Shown: positions 9,276 to 18,097, numbered from the stretch's first letter. The stretch: DNA of 64,000 bases from Anaerolineae bacterium (GCA_008933735.1 WBUL01000014.1:57813-121812); one strand, 5' to 3'. Made by a program: numbers and translations. The notes: generated from the letters alone by a model not told the origin.

Positions 9276-9727
9276 AGAAAAAATTACTGATCACGGTTGG
9301 AAATCCAATGATGGGCGATGATGCAGCCGGATCGCTGCTCGCCCAGAAGATCCAGCAGAATCCCCTGGAACAGTGGGAAGTGCTGGATGGCGGATCAGCA
9401 CCGGAGAACTGCCTGTATCTGATCCGTGAGATTGCGCCGGAGCAGGTACTGGTTGTCGATGCTGCCGATATGGATCTGGCGCCGGGCGAAATTCGTCTGA
9501 TCGGGATAGAAAAGATTGAAGACCCTTTTTTAATCACAACCCATACACTTCCGCTGTCTTATTTAATACAGTCGCTGCGAGAGTTTGTGCCAAAGGTTGA
9601 CTTGATCGGCATCCAGCCGCGCGTTGTGGCTTTTGGCTATCCGATCTCGACCGAGGTAGCGCAGGCTGTGGAGCGTGTCTATGGCAGCTTGCAGCGGGAT
9701 GAAATTGCTTTGGAAGAACACCTATGA
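9272..9727 (+). CDS. hycI: Hydrogenase large-subunit maturation endopeptidase HycI
   Basis: A nickel-dependent protease of the HycI/HybD fold (151 residues). It would cleave the C-terminal peptide from HyfG once nickel is inserted. The signature GNPMMGDDAAG is present, and the three expected metal ligands appear as D16, D63 and H91, at positions very close to those of E. coli HycI. The gene overlaps both neighbours by four bases. Its presence within the structural operon, together with the processable HyfG tail, argues that the hydrogenase is made in active form. The hyp genes for NiFe cofactor assembly are not in this window. Confidence 0.93.
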   Translation: MKKKLLITVGNPMMGDDAAGSLLAQKIQQNPLEQWEVLDGGSAPENCLYLIREIAPEQVLVVDAADMDLAPGEIRLIGIEKIEDPFLITTHTLPLSYLIQSLREFVPKVDLIGIQPRVVAFGYPISTEVAQAVERVYGSLQRDEIALEEHL

Positions 9728-10095
9728 AAAAAAAGATCCGGTCACTTGAAGACCTGAACCGATTTCGAGAAAAAGCGTTTGAGGCTAAACAGCGCCAGAC
9801 TCATCTGGGAAACGTTCAAGTGATCGTCAGTCTGGGCAGTTGCGGGATTGCGGCTGGCGCTTTCGACACCCTGAAGGCAATACAGCAGCAGGTGGATGAC
9901 GACCATCTCAACGAGGTCATCGTTTCCCAAACCGGGTGTATCGGTCTGTGCGGACACGAGCCAATTGTTGAGGTTATCACTGCGGATACGTCTAAAGTGA
10001 CCTACGGCCACGTGACTCCTGAAGTAGCCCGACGGATTTTGCGCGAGCATGTTCTGGGCGGCAAAGTGCTCGAAGCCTTCGTGGTCGAAGTGTAA
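9724..10095 (+). CDS. hndB: HndB-like [2Fe-2S] thioredoxin-fold protein
   Basis: A 123-residue protein of the HndB type, found next to NADP-reducing hydrogenases and NuoEF modules. It shows SCGIAAGA with C40 and TGCIGLCGHEP with C72 and C76, the pattern of a thioredoxin-like [2Fe-2S] domain, with only three cysteines, as I recall being normal for HndB. The N-terminal 25 residues are basic and possibly helical. In HndABCD-type enzymes it is thought to carry electrons between the flavin subunit and its partner. It overlaps hycI by four bases, which directly ties the Hnd module to the hydrogenase operon. Confidence 0.85.
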   Translation: MKKKIRSLEDLNRFREKAFEAKQRQTHLGNVQVIVSLGSCGIAAGAFDTLKAIQQQVDDDHLNEVIVSQTGCIGLCGHEPIVEVITADTSKVTYGHVTPEVARRILREHVLGGKVLEAFVVEV

Positions 10096-10119
10096 TGTCA
10101 AACCGATTGAGGTCAGATC

Positions 10120-10617
10120 ATGGTGCAGGAAGCTAAAGCGTTGGATATTGTGGAGCTGGTCGAACAGGCCGTCGCCAAGCACGGGGCCAGGCGTGATGCA
10201 GTCATCCCGATCCTGAATGAGATCAATCAGGCATTTGGCTACATTCCGACCGCCGCGCTGCCAGAAATCCGGCGGCGCATTCACGCTCCGGCAGAAGGGG
10301 TGTTCCTCGCCGACAGCCATCTTTATTCGGCGGCGAGTTTTTATCAGCTATTTTCCCTTAAACCGTTAGGCAGACATGTCATCCGATTCTGCGAGAGCGC
10401 CCCGTGCCATGTCATGGGCGGGCGTCAGGTCATTCAGGCATTACAAAACGAACTCGGCCTGGAGATTGGCGAGACCAGTCAGGACGGGAAGTGGTCACTG
10501 CTCACCACCAGTTGTCTGGGAGTGTGCGGCGTTGGGCCGGTTTTCCTTGTGGACGATGACATTTATGGGAATGTCACTTCGGATCAGGTGCCGGAAATTC
10601 TTGCTCGGTATAAGTGA
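10120..10617 (+). CDS. hndA: NuoE/HndA-type [2Fe-2S] subunit
   Basis: A 24-kDa-type subunit (165 residues) of NADH dehydrogenases, Hnd hydrogenases and NAD-dependent formate dehydrogenases. A helical N-terminal part is followed by a thioredoxin-like domain with the [2Fe-2S] ligands C91 and C96 (CESAPC) and C132 and C136 (CLGVC), so the cluster site is intact. It would accompany the flavin subunit encoded next. It starts with ATG 24 bases after the HndB-like gene, with GAGG upstream. Confidence 0.93.
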   Translation: MVQEAKALDIVELVEQAVAKHGARRDAVIPILNEINQAFGYIPTAALPEIRRRIHAPAEGVFLADSHLYSAASFYQLFSLKPLGRHVIRFCESAPCHVMGGRQVIQALQNELGLEIGETSQDGKWSLLTTSCLGVCGVGPVFLVDDDIYGNVTSDQVPEILARYK

Positions 10618-10647
10618 AGATGCAGCTTTAGCGTACAGAGGTGCGGC

Positions 10648-12303
10648 ATGAAGGTAATCCGTTCAATGGTCTTGGTCTCAGTGGATCAGGCAAGTCTGGA
10701 ACGCGGCGCTGAAGAGGTGTTTCATAAATTTCTTGAAGAGATTGATGAATTTGGTCTTTCCGATAAAATCGCCGTGTCTACCATCCGCGATGTTGGCTTA
10801 CGAGACGACATTCCATTAGTCATCGTCTATCCTGATGCGGCTGTCTATGGACCGGTCAGGCTGGAGGATGTCCATACCATTGTTGAAGAACACCTCTATA
10901 AAGGGAACATCGTCCCGCACCTGCTGGCGTTGATGCGTGAACTGGCACCGGAAATCGCCTGGACACGTGACCGCCGAGGGACCCTGCCCATTGAGAAGCG
11001 GATCGTCCTGGAACGCGCTGGTATCGTCAATCCGGAGAGCATTGAGGATTACATCTTAAATGATGGTTTTCAGGCCTTAGGCAAGGCACTGACTCAAATG
11101 ACCCCGGCTGAGGTGATTGCTGAGATCGATAAATCGGGTTTGCAGGGTCGAGGCGGCGCAGGATTCCCGACTGGCCGTAAATGGAGTTTCGTAGCCAGCA
11201 CGCCGGGCAGCCCCAAGTACGTCATCTGCAACGCCGATGAAAGTGAACCGGGCACCTTTAAAGATCGGTTGATCCTGGAAGGTGACCCGTTCAGCATCGT
11301 GGAAGCGATGACCATCGCTGGTTATGCCATTGGCGCCCATGAAGGGTACATTTACATCCGGGGCGAATATCCTCGCGCTTATCATCTCATCGAAAATGCG
11401 ATCCACCAGGCAGAAATGCTTGGTCTGCTGGGCGATCATATTTTTGGAACAGACTATAGTTTTCATATCCACCCACATGCCGGGGCGGGTGCTTACATTT
11501 GCGGTGAAGAAACAGCGCTGATCGAATCACTTGAGGGCAAGCGCGGGATGCCACGCCCACGCCCCCCTTATCCCACAACATATGGACTATTTGGCAAGCC
11601 TACCGTCGTCAATAACGTGGAAACCCTCGCCAACGTGCCCCCTATCCTGCGTAACGGCGCGGTGTGGTATCGCGAGGTCGGTTCCCCTAAAAGCACCGGC
11701 ACCAAAGTGTATACGATCCTGGGCAATGTCAATTTCACTGGATTAATTGAAGTTCCCATGGGGATTACCCTGCGTGAGGTCATCGACATCTACGGCAAAG
11801 GAATGCGGAACGGTAAAAAACTGAAACTGGTGCAGACGGGTGGCTCCAGCGGAACCATTGTCCCGGCAAAGCTGCAAGACACCCCGCTGGACTTTGACTC
11901 GTTCCGTAACGCGGGTGTCTCTCTCGGATCGGGTGCCCTGCTGGTGTGTGATGAAGATACCTGTGTGGTCGATCTCGCTAAGGTGATCCTGCGGTTCTTT
12001 CGGAATGAATGCTGCGGCAAATGTACACCCTGCCGCATTGGAACGCTGCGACTGTATGAAATCATCAATCAGATTTCCGAGGGCAAAGCCGTGTTGAGCG
12101 ATCTGGAAGTCATGCAGAATATCTCTGAGGCGATGAGTGAAGTATCAAACTGCGGTTTGGGTCAGACCGCTTCAACCGCCCTGCGGGATATTTTGAAATA
12201 CTTCCGGGAAGAAGTTGAAATGCACATCATCGACAAGGTTTGTCCGGTCGGTGTCTGTCCGATTGCGAAACATGAATCCGAATTGATGCAGAAGGCAGGC
12301 TAA
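10648..12303 (+). CDS. hndC: NuoF/HndC-type NAD(P)H-binding flavoprotein with altered ends
   Basis: A 51-kDa-type subunit (551 residues) that should bind NAD(H) and FMN. The NADH motif GRGGAGFPTG, the FMN-associated NADESEPGTFKDR and the N3-type cluster ligands C456, C459, C462 and C502 are all present. Two departures from classical HndC are visible. The N-terminal thioredoxin-like domain (about residues 1-100) has no cysteine at all, so it cannot hold the usual [2Fe-2S] cluster. The C-terminus stops just after CPVGVCP, without the two-cluster ferredoxin domain of bifurcating relatives. It lies between hndA (30-base gap) and the FdhA-like gene (14 bases). Confidence 0.93.
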   Translation: MKVIRSMVLVSVDQASLERGAEEVFHKFLEEIDEFGLSDKIAVSTIRDVGLRDDIPLVIVYPDAAVYGPVRLEDVHTIVEEHLYKGNIVPHLLALMRELAPEIAWTRDRRGTLPIEKRIVLERAGIVNPESIEDYILNDGFQALGKALTQMTPAEVIAEIDKSGLQGRGGAGFPTGRKWSFVASTPGSPKYVICNADESEPGTFKDRLILEGDPFSIVEAMTIAGYAIGAHEGYIYIRGEYPRAYHLIENAIHQAEMLGLLGDHIFGTDYSFHIHPHAGAGAYICGEETALIESLEGKRGMPRPRPPYPTTYGLFGKPTVVNNVETLANVPPILRNGAVWYREVGSPKSTGTKVYTILGNVNFTGLIEVPMGITLREVIDIYGKGMRNGKKLKLVQTGGSSGTIVPAKLQDTPLDFDSFRNAGVSLGSGALLVCDEDTCVVDLAKVILRFFRNECCGKCTPCRIGTLRLYEIINQISEGKAVLSDLEVMQNISEAMSEVSNCGLGQTASTALRDILKYFREEVEMHIIDKVCPVGVCPIAKHESELMQKAG

Positions 12304-12317
12304 AGGAGAATAAAACC

Positions 12318-14720
12318 ATGATCAGCTTAACGATCAATGGTCAGACCCTGGACGTTCCTGAAAACACCACCGTGTTGAAGGCAGCCGAGCAGGCGGGGAT
12401 TGTCATCCCAACCCTGTGCAATCACAAAGACCTGACACCCTACGGTGGATGCCGCTTGTGCTCGGTGGATATTCAGGGATTGCGATTGCCGGCCACAGCC
12501 TGCACCATGCTTGTCGCGCCAGGAATGATCGTCCGCACCGAAAGCCCTGCCCTGACCCGCTACCGCCGCACCATTCTGGAACTGCTGTTGGTTCGATTCT
12601 ATGATGCGGGTTACACCCACTCCAACGGAAGCCCCACCATCGACTCGCAGTTTGCTTACTGGGTGAATTACTATGGCATTGACATGAAAAGCACGATGGC
12701 GCAGAAGCCGTTCCGCCTGATCGACAGCGACCCCAACCCGTTCATCTGGGTGGATAAGAACAAGTGCATCATGTGCACCCGCTGTGTACGCGCCTGCGCC
12801 GAAGTTCAGTGCCGATTTGTATGGACACAAGCCTATCGGGGTTATGATCTGCGAATCGTGGCAGGGGCGGATACCACCATGCTTCAAGCGCGGTGCGAAT
12901 CGTGCGGAGCCTGCGTAGCACACTGCCCGACTGGTGCCCTGGACAATAAGATGTCAGTCAAACTTGGCCCTCCCGATCGGCTGGTCACGACGACTTGCTC
13001 ATACTGCGGGGTTGGCTGCCAGCTTGATTTAAACATCAAAGACGATGTGCCGGGAGGACGTGTCCTGCGCGTCACCTCAAATGCAAAAGCGCCGATCAAT
13101 GGCGATCATCTGTGTGTGAAAGGGCGCTACGGTTACGACTTTATCCAGTCGCCGAATCGCTTGAAGCAGCCTTGTGTCCGAAAATATCTGCTGGACGGCA
13201 CAGCCCGCCCACATAATCGAGGCTCGTGGGTAGAAGTGGATTGGGACACGGCCCTGGATTTCGCAGCCAGAGGCTTGCGAAATGCACGCGACCAGTATGG
13301 CGTTCACAGCATTGGTCTGCTGACTTCCGGCAGGTGTTTAAATGAAGAAAATTACCTTATGAACAAACTGGCCCGCCAGTTGCTGGGAACCAACAATATC
13401 GACTGCTGCGAGCGAGTCAGCCATGCCAGCGTTGTGGATGGTCTGGAGAGCGGGTTAGGCTTGAACGCTCCGTCGAATTCACTGGACGATGTGGCGAACG
13501 AAGCAAAATCCATTTTGATGATTGGCACCAATACCAGCGAACAACATCCGATATTCGGCGTCAAGCTCCGCCGGGCGGTGCTGTGGCGAGGATGCAAACT
13601 GGTGGTGGCTCATCCGGATTTCATCAACATGTCAGAATACGCAGCACTGCGTCTGGTCCATCGACCGGGCACGGAGGCAGCTCTGGTGAACGGCCTGATG
13701 CACATCATTCTGAAAAACGGCTGGGAAGATCGCACCTTCATCGAAAAGTATACGACCGGGTTTCAGGACTTCGAGTCCTGCCTCGACAAATTCACCCCTG
13801 AGTACGTGGCACAGCAATCCGGTCTCGATGAAACGAGTTTGCAGCACGCGGCGGAAATTCTGGCGACGAATCGTCCTATGGCGATTGTGTGGGGCATAGA
13901 CTTGGCGAACTATCCGGCGGCCCGCCGTAATGTGCTGAGTCTGATCAACCTCCAACTGCTGTTGGGTAACTTCGGTGTACCCGGCGGAGGCGTGATACCG
14001 CTGCGAACACAAAACAACACTCAGGGCGCCTGTGATATGGGCGGGCATCCGAGCTACTATCCGGGCTACCAGCCAGTCGATAGCGATGCGACTCGTAAGA
14101 AGTTCGAGGCAGCCTGGGGTAAAGGTTTACCCACCCGGCCTGGTCTGACTGCCACGCAGATGATGAGCGCAGCAGCAGAGGGTAGGTTGAGGGCGCTGTT
14201 TATTCTGGGCGAGGATTTGGTAGCGGGCGCTTCCAACGGATCGCACATACAGCGCGGCCTTCACAACTGTGACTTTGTTGTGCACATGGCGGCGTTCGAT
14301 TCGGAAACCTCGCGCCATGCCGATGTGCTGCTGCCCGGCGTGACATTCGCTGAAAAAACCGGAACCTTTACCAATACCGAACGGCGAATCCAGATGGTGC
14401 ATCAGGCAATCGCCCCTCAAGGAAACGCTCGTCCTGACTGGTTAGCTCTTACCGAGCTGTCCCGTCACCTTCGGCGAAATAATGGTGACGGCGACTATAG
14501 TGATTGGGACTATCATGACACATCCCAGATCATGACTGAGATCGCGGCTCTGACTCCTATTTACGCTGGCATTTCGCATGAGCGATTGGAACAGATTACC
14601 TGCCTGCAATGGCCAGTGAAAAACCTTAGCCACCCAGGTACGCCTATGCTGTCGATGGAGCACTTTGCAGGTGGGAGGGGCAGGTTCACACGCATTGAAG
14701 CTGCCGAGGCGGATTCATAG
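12318..14720 (+). CDS. fdhA: NuoG/FdhA-type molybdopterin oxidoreductase with Ser at the Sec/Cys position
   Basis: An 800-residue formate-dehydrogenase-like alpha subunit. Order: NuoG-like [2Fe-2S] domain (C34, C45, C48 and a Cys near 63), a ferredoxin pair (C150/153/156/160 and C193/196/199/203), the molybdopterin-adjacent [4Fe-4S] motif (C227, C230, C234 and one later), then the bis-MGD domains. In the active-site motif NNIDCCERVSH the residue normally Sec or Cys is Ser368 (codon AGC). The following His is kept, and so is the Arg in LRTQNNTQGACDMG. The His-Cys cluster expected near residues 95-115 has no cysteine. A strong AAAGGAG precedes the ATG. The fold is certain; formate activity is doubtful because Ser replaces the molybdenum/tungsten ligand. 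Confidence 0.92.
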   Translation: MISLTINGQTLDVPENTTVLKAAEQAGIVIPTLCNHKDLTPYGGCRLCSVDIQGLRLPATACTMLVAPGMIVRTESPALTRYRRTILELLLVRFYDAGYTHSNGSPTIDSQFAYWVNYYGIDMKSTMAQKPFRLIDSDPNPFIWVDKNKCIMCTRCVRACAEVQCRFVWTQAYRGYDLRIVAGADTTMLQARCESCGACVAHCPTGALDNKMSVKLGPPDRLVTTTCSYCGVGCQLDLNIKDDVPGGRVLRVTSNAKAPINGDHLCVKGRYGYDFIQSPNRLKQPCVRKYLLDGTARPHNRGSWVEVDWDTALDFAARGLRNARDQYGVHSIGLLTSGRCLNEENYLMNKLARQLLGTNNIDCCERVSHASVVDGLESGLGLNAPSNSLDDVANEAKSILMIGTNTSEQHPIFGVKLRRAVLWRGCKLVVAHPDFINMSEYAALRLVHRPGTEAALVNGLMHIILKNGWEDRTFIEKYTTGFQDFESCLDKFTPEYVAQQSGLDETSLQHAAEILATNRPMAIVWGIDLANYPAARRNVLSLINLQLLLGNFGVPGGGVIPLRTQNNTQGACDMGGHPSYYPGYQPVDSDATRKKFEAAWGKGLPTRPGLTATQMMSAAAEGRLRALFILGEDLVAGASNGSHIQRGLHNCDFVVHMAAFDSETSRHADVLLPGVTFAEKTGTFTNTERRIQMVHQAIAPQGNARPDWLALTELSRHLRRNNGDGDYSDWDYHDTSQIMTEIAALTPIYAGISHERLEQITCLQWPVKNLSHPGTPMLSMEHFAGGRGRFTRIEAAEADS

Positions 14721-14909
14721 GAGCGGCACTGCTTATTATCCAAAGAAAAATGGAGAACCTATATTTTACACGCTCATATTAGAGCCTGTGATGCAGTCGC
14801 GCCCGCTCAGGTTTGGAATCGTCATGATGTCTTGATAATGAAACGCTAGAACGCCGTTTCTGAGAATAGAGACCTTATTCTTAACGAACGGAAATTCACC
14901 AAGCAAGGC
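14721..14909. other. Gap between convergent operons
   Basis: A short stretch between the 3' end of the hydrogenase operon (+) and the 3' end of the sugar-transport operon (-). I see no gene. A weak 6-bp inverted repeat (AGAATA and TATTCT, 14863-14881) could take part in termination but lacks a clear U-tract. Confidence 0.4.
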
Positions 14910-15746
14910 TCATCCCTTAACTGAACCCGCTGTTAAACCTGCAACGATCTGACGTTGGAAGAAAATGTACATGATGAGTGGCGGAATCGTGATGATGATG
15001 ACGTTGGCAAAGAGCAAGTTCCACTGTGTGTTGAACTGACTCCTGAAGCTATAGAGAGTCAATTGTGCTGTTACATTATCTTCGCCGGGAAGAAAATAGA
15101 GTGGTAAAGTGAAATCATTATAGATAAAAACTGCCGAAATGACCGCCACCGTCACACTGGCGGGCCGCAGCAGAGGAAAGATAATATGTGCGAACAACTG
15201 AAATGGGTTCGCACCATCTATAATTGCCGCTTCATCTATCTCGCGTGGGATCGAAGCAACAAATGTCCTGAAAATCAAAGTGGCAAAAGGCAGTTGGATA
15301 GCAACCTCGATCAGAACTAAACTAATCAGTGTTTTGTAGAGCCCTATCTTTTGCAGCAGGTAGATTGTCGGTACAACTGCCGGAGGGACAATCAGCCCTA
15401 TCAGCAGCAAAGTGCTGACAATCGATGCAAGCCTGTTGGCACGACGTTGTATTACGAAGCCAAGAAAAGAGCCGATGATAACAATCAGGGCCACTGAACC
15501 AATCGTCAAAATCGTACTGTTTTTTAATGCCAATAACACTCGCCTATCGCGGAATTCGATCACTTCCTTAATGTTTTCTTTGAGTAGAAACTTTTCGGGC
15601 AGTGTGAACTCCAAAAGTGCAGATTCTGATTGTGATTTAGCCGCTGTCAGCACGATAAAGACAAAAGGCACAATAAAGATGATGCTAAACACCACCATCA
15701 CCACAGAATCTAACCATAAAATGCCAATAAGCTTTCGGAGTGTCAT
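14910..15746 (-). CDS. ABC sugar transporter permease (MalG/UgpE type)
   Basis: An inner-membrane permease of 278 residues of the carbohydrate-uptake (CUT1) type. Six hydrophobic segments are apparent. The EAA loop that contacts the ATPase is visible as REIDEAAIIDGANPFQLFAH followed by IIFPLLRP. It overlaps the upstream permease gene by four bases (ATGA). No ATPase gene lies in the operon, which is common for CUT1 systems sharing an MsmK/UgpC-like ATPase encoded elsewhere. The neighbouring rhamnosidase suggests a rhamnose-containing oligosaccharide or a product of its degradation as substrate; this is inference. Confidence 0.93.
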   Translation of the reverse strand: MTLRKLIGILWLDSVVMVVFSIIFIVPFVFIVLTAAKSQSESALLEFTLPEKFLLKENIKEVIEFRDRRVLLALKNSTILTIGSVALIVIIGSFLGFVIQRRANRLASIVSTLLLIGLIVPPAVVPTIYLLQKIGLYKTLISLVLIEVAIQLPFATLIFRTFVASIPREIDEAAIIDGANPFQLFAHIIFPLLRPASVTVAVISAVFIYNDFTLPLYFLPGEDNVTAQLTLYSFRSQFNTQWNLLFANVIIITIPPLIMYIFFQRQIVAGLTAGSVKG

Positions 15747-16621
15747 AATTCCAATTCCAATCGGTTAAAGATACGTGTCATCGGATACACGAGAATCATG
15801 ATAAGAACAAGCAGCACAACATTCCCCGCGGATGATAAGCCATAGAAGCCAGCTTGGTACTGCTTGTAAACGACCGATGTCAGCACATCGGATGCGAAGC
15901 CCGGACCGCCCCGTGTCATTGTCCAGATCAGATCGAAGGTACGCAGCCCGCCGATGAAGGACAGCAGAATGACGGTAAAAGTCGCGTTGCGTGACAACGG
16001 CAGAATGACATGACGAAACTTGATCCAGGTTTCACCCTCGAGCTTTGCAGCGTCGAAATAATCGAGTGGGATTGAGGAAATGCCCGCAATGAATATCAGC
16101 GTCGCAATGCCGACTCCCTTCCACACATCAACGATCACCACTGAATAGATGGCGAGGTCAGGATCACCTAACCAATTGGGCTGTGGAAGTCCCCAATATT
16201 CTAAGGCTTCATTGATAAGTCCAGTGGACGGTTGCATCAGGGTGGCAAAGGTAATGCCTACCGCTACAGCACTGATCAATACAGGCAAAAAAATGATGCT
16301 GCGAAAAAATGTGCGGAGGCGTACACCAAATGTGAGCAGCATAGCAAGAGGCAGGGAAATAATAACTTTAAGTCCACTCGTTAACACTGCATAGATGATT
16401 GTGTTTTGAAGACCAGACTTAAGCTGCGGGTCATCAAAAAATTCTTTGTAGTTATCCAGACCAATATAAGTCGAGTCAAAAAGTGTCCAGCGTGTCAAAC
16501 TGAAGTAAAAGGCAAGTGCTGTTGGCACCAAAAAGAACACCGTAAATATAATTAACCCCGGCATATAAAACCAATTAGAGTACATTTGTTTGATGACTTG
16601 TGGTTGATTGTTTTGTTTCAT
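15743..16621 (-). CDS. ABC sugar transporter permease (MalF/UgpA type)
   Basis: The first of two CUT1-type permeases (292 residues), with six hydrophobic segments and the EAA-like loop SIPLDYFDAAKLEGETWIKF followed by RHVILPLSR. It pairs with the MalG-type permease encoded directly downstream with a four-base overlap. The start ATG at 16621 has no obvious Shine-Dalgarno sequence; the 106-base gap to the binding-protein gene holds a strong hairpin that may set the ratio of binding protein to permeases. Confidence 0.92.
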   Translation of the reverse strand: MKQNNQPQVIKQMYSNWFYMPGLIIFTVFFLVPTALAFYFSLTRWTLFDSTYIGLDNYKEFFDDPQLKSGLQNTIIYAVLTSGLKVIISLPLAMLLTFGVRLRTFFRSIIFLPVLISAVAVGITFATLMQPSTGLINEALEYWGLPQPNWLGDPDLAIYSVVIVDVWKGVGIATLIFIAGISSIPLDYFDAAKLEGETWIKFRHVILPLSRNATFTVILLSFIGGLRTFDLIWTMTRGGPGFASDVLTSVVYKQYQAGFYGLSSAGNVVLLVLIMILVYPMTRIFNRLELEL

Positions 16622-16666
16622 TATATAATCACACTTTCGCTTAGCAGGTGCTGGGCTTCCGGGTCA

Positions 16667-16695
16667 CTGGGCTGGATCTTAGCCATCCAGCCCAG
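16667..16695 (-). promoter_or_regulatory. Perfect 11-bp stem-loop between binding-protein and permease genes
   Basis: CTGGGCTGGAT and ATCCAGCCCAG form a perfect 11-bp stem around a 7-base loop. It lies 32 bases after the binding-protein stop in the direction of transcription and is not followed by a T-run, so it looks less like a full terminator than like an mRNA 3'-end stabiliser or partial attenuator, as seen between binding-protein and permease genes in other sugar operons. The structure is read directly; the role is inferred. Confidence 0.6.
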
Positions 16696-16727
16696 CGAGA
16701 AAAAGGAACAAAGAAACTCAAAGAGGT

Positions 16728-18020
16728 TTAATCCCAGCCCGGAAGTCCTAACTGCTGAGCCTGTCTTTCAACATCACGATCATAATCCTCGGCTGCTTGT
16801 TCTGCGTCCATCTGACCCGTTCCAACTGCAACGCAAATTTGCTCAAGGTTCGGTCCCTTGATGGGTGACAGGAATTCCAGTGCGGGGTAGGAATTGCCCG
16901 ATTCGATATACGCTGCGAGGTCTTTTACCGCAGGCAGAACGCTATCCGGCAGTGTTGCGCCTTTAATCATATAGGGACCAGTAGGAGCAATCTCTGCGGT
17001 GAGTACCTCTGTACCTTCGATTGAGGCAATGAAGCTCAAGAAATCGAGGGCAACCTCACGTTTTTCACCTTCTGTGGTTTGTGGGATATAGGTTGCGGGC
17101 GGCATCCAGATGGTTACACCATTTGCTTCGGCATCGGTGCCGGGTTGCGCGAAGAAGCCAATATCGTTGACCTGATCGGGGAAGTTGGCTTCGATAGTGG
17201 ACAGTGCGAATGTCAACATGGGGTAGTGTGCCACTTCACCGTTTGCCAACAGTGCTAATCCGGGTTCAAAGAGGGTTGTAGCATAGTCCTCCTGCCACCA
17301 ATCTTCTTCATAGCCCTGTTGCAGATAAGCAAAACCTGCGGCAGCGGCTGGTGTATCCGAATGGGTCGCTTCGTGGTTGGTGTATGCTTCAGCAAAGCCG
17401 GGCACGGCTTGTTCGACATTATAATAATCCGCAAGCACGAACAACTGTGAAGTCCATGTATCTCCAAAGGTAGCCAGTACCGGAGCGATGCCTGCTTCTT
17501 TGATGGCTTCGTTATTCGCCACGAATTCATCCCATGTTTTTGGCACACTGAGACCCAGTTCTTCATAGACTTTTTTGTTGTAGAGAATACCGCCGCCCAT
17601 TGCTGTGCCAGTAGGAACGCCAAAAATCGCATCACCTTGTGATACCGTAGGCAGGAACGACTCAACAATATTCTCAATAAATGGCTGATCCGATAGGTCA
17701 ACAAGGGTTTGGGCTGGATTCAAGGCTTGCAGGAGCGAACCGGAGTTATACCAGAAAACATCGGTCATATCACCAGTAGCCAGACGTGTTTTGACAATAT
17801 TGTCACCTTCAGTACCACCCGGACGCAATTCAACGACAATCTCGACGTTTGGGTGCTGCGCCATGTATGCTTCGGCGAGTGCCGTTGCCATCCCTGAGTT
17901 GGCTTGACTGTCATCAACAAGATAGGTCAACGTGATGGTATCTTGTGCCATCGCAGTTGATGCTATCGGTATAGCGATCAGCACTAACACGAGCACAAGA
18001 ATAAATGATTTTCTCAACAT
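16728..18020 (-). CDS. Extracellular sugar-binding protein (family 1 solute-binding protein)
   Basis: A 430-residue substrate-binding protein for the adjacent CUT1 permeases. It starts with a signal peptide (basic MLRK, a hydrophobic core rich in Val/Leu/Ile, then STAMA before QDT). There is no lipobox cysteine, so it would be cleaved by signal peptidase I rather than lipid-anchored. Family features include the block GVPTGTAMGGGILYNKKVYE followed by ELGLSVPKTWDEF, characteristic of MalE/UgpB-like proteins. It is the first gene of the transport part of the operon, after lacI. The ligand is probably a rhamnoside-derived oligosaccharide, judging only from context. Confidence 0.93.
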   Translation of the reverse strand: MLRKSFILVLVLVLIAIPIASTAMAQDTITLTYLVDDSQANSGMATALAEAYMAQHPNVEIVVELRPGGTEGDNIVKTRLATGDMTDVFWYNSGSLLQALNPAQTLVDLSDQPFIENIVESFLPTVSQGDAIFGVPTGTAMGGGILYNKKVYEELGLSVPKTWDEFVANNEAIKEAGIAPVLATFGDTWTSQLFVLADYYNVEQAVPGFAEAYTNHEATHSDTPAAAAGFAYLQQGYEEDWWQEDYATTLFEPGLALLANGEVAHYPMLTFALSTIEANFPDQVNDIGFFAQPGTDAEANGVTIWMPPATYIPQTTEGEKREVALDFLSFIASIEGTEVLTAEIAPTGPYMIKGATLPDSVLPAVKDLAAYIESGNSYPALEFLSPIKGPNLEQICVAVGTGQMDAEQAAEDYDRDVERQAQQLGLPGWD

Positions 18021-18082
18021 CTAGTTTTTTCCTTTAGACTAATATTTCATTTCGGACAATTGGGTGAACAGCTTATCCTGTA

Positions 18083-18097
18083 AACAAAATTTTTGTT
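18083..18097. promoter_or_regulatory. AT-rich palindrome upstream of the binding-protein gene
   Basis: AACAAAA-T-TTTTGTT is a perfect 7-bp inverted repeat in the 123-base gap between lacI and the binding-protein gene. It could be an operator or a weak termination element. Nearby, TTGACACG (18120-18127) repeats an 8-base piece of the divergent promoter region at 19206-19213, which hints at a second binding site for the same regulator. Confidence 0.3.

Noticed and set aside
13419..13421. Possible selenocysteine codon in the FdhA-like gene
   Set aside because: The codon at the Sec position is AGC (Ser), not TGA, and no in-frame TGA occurs in the gene before 14720.
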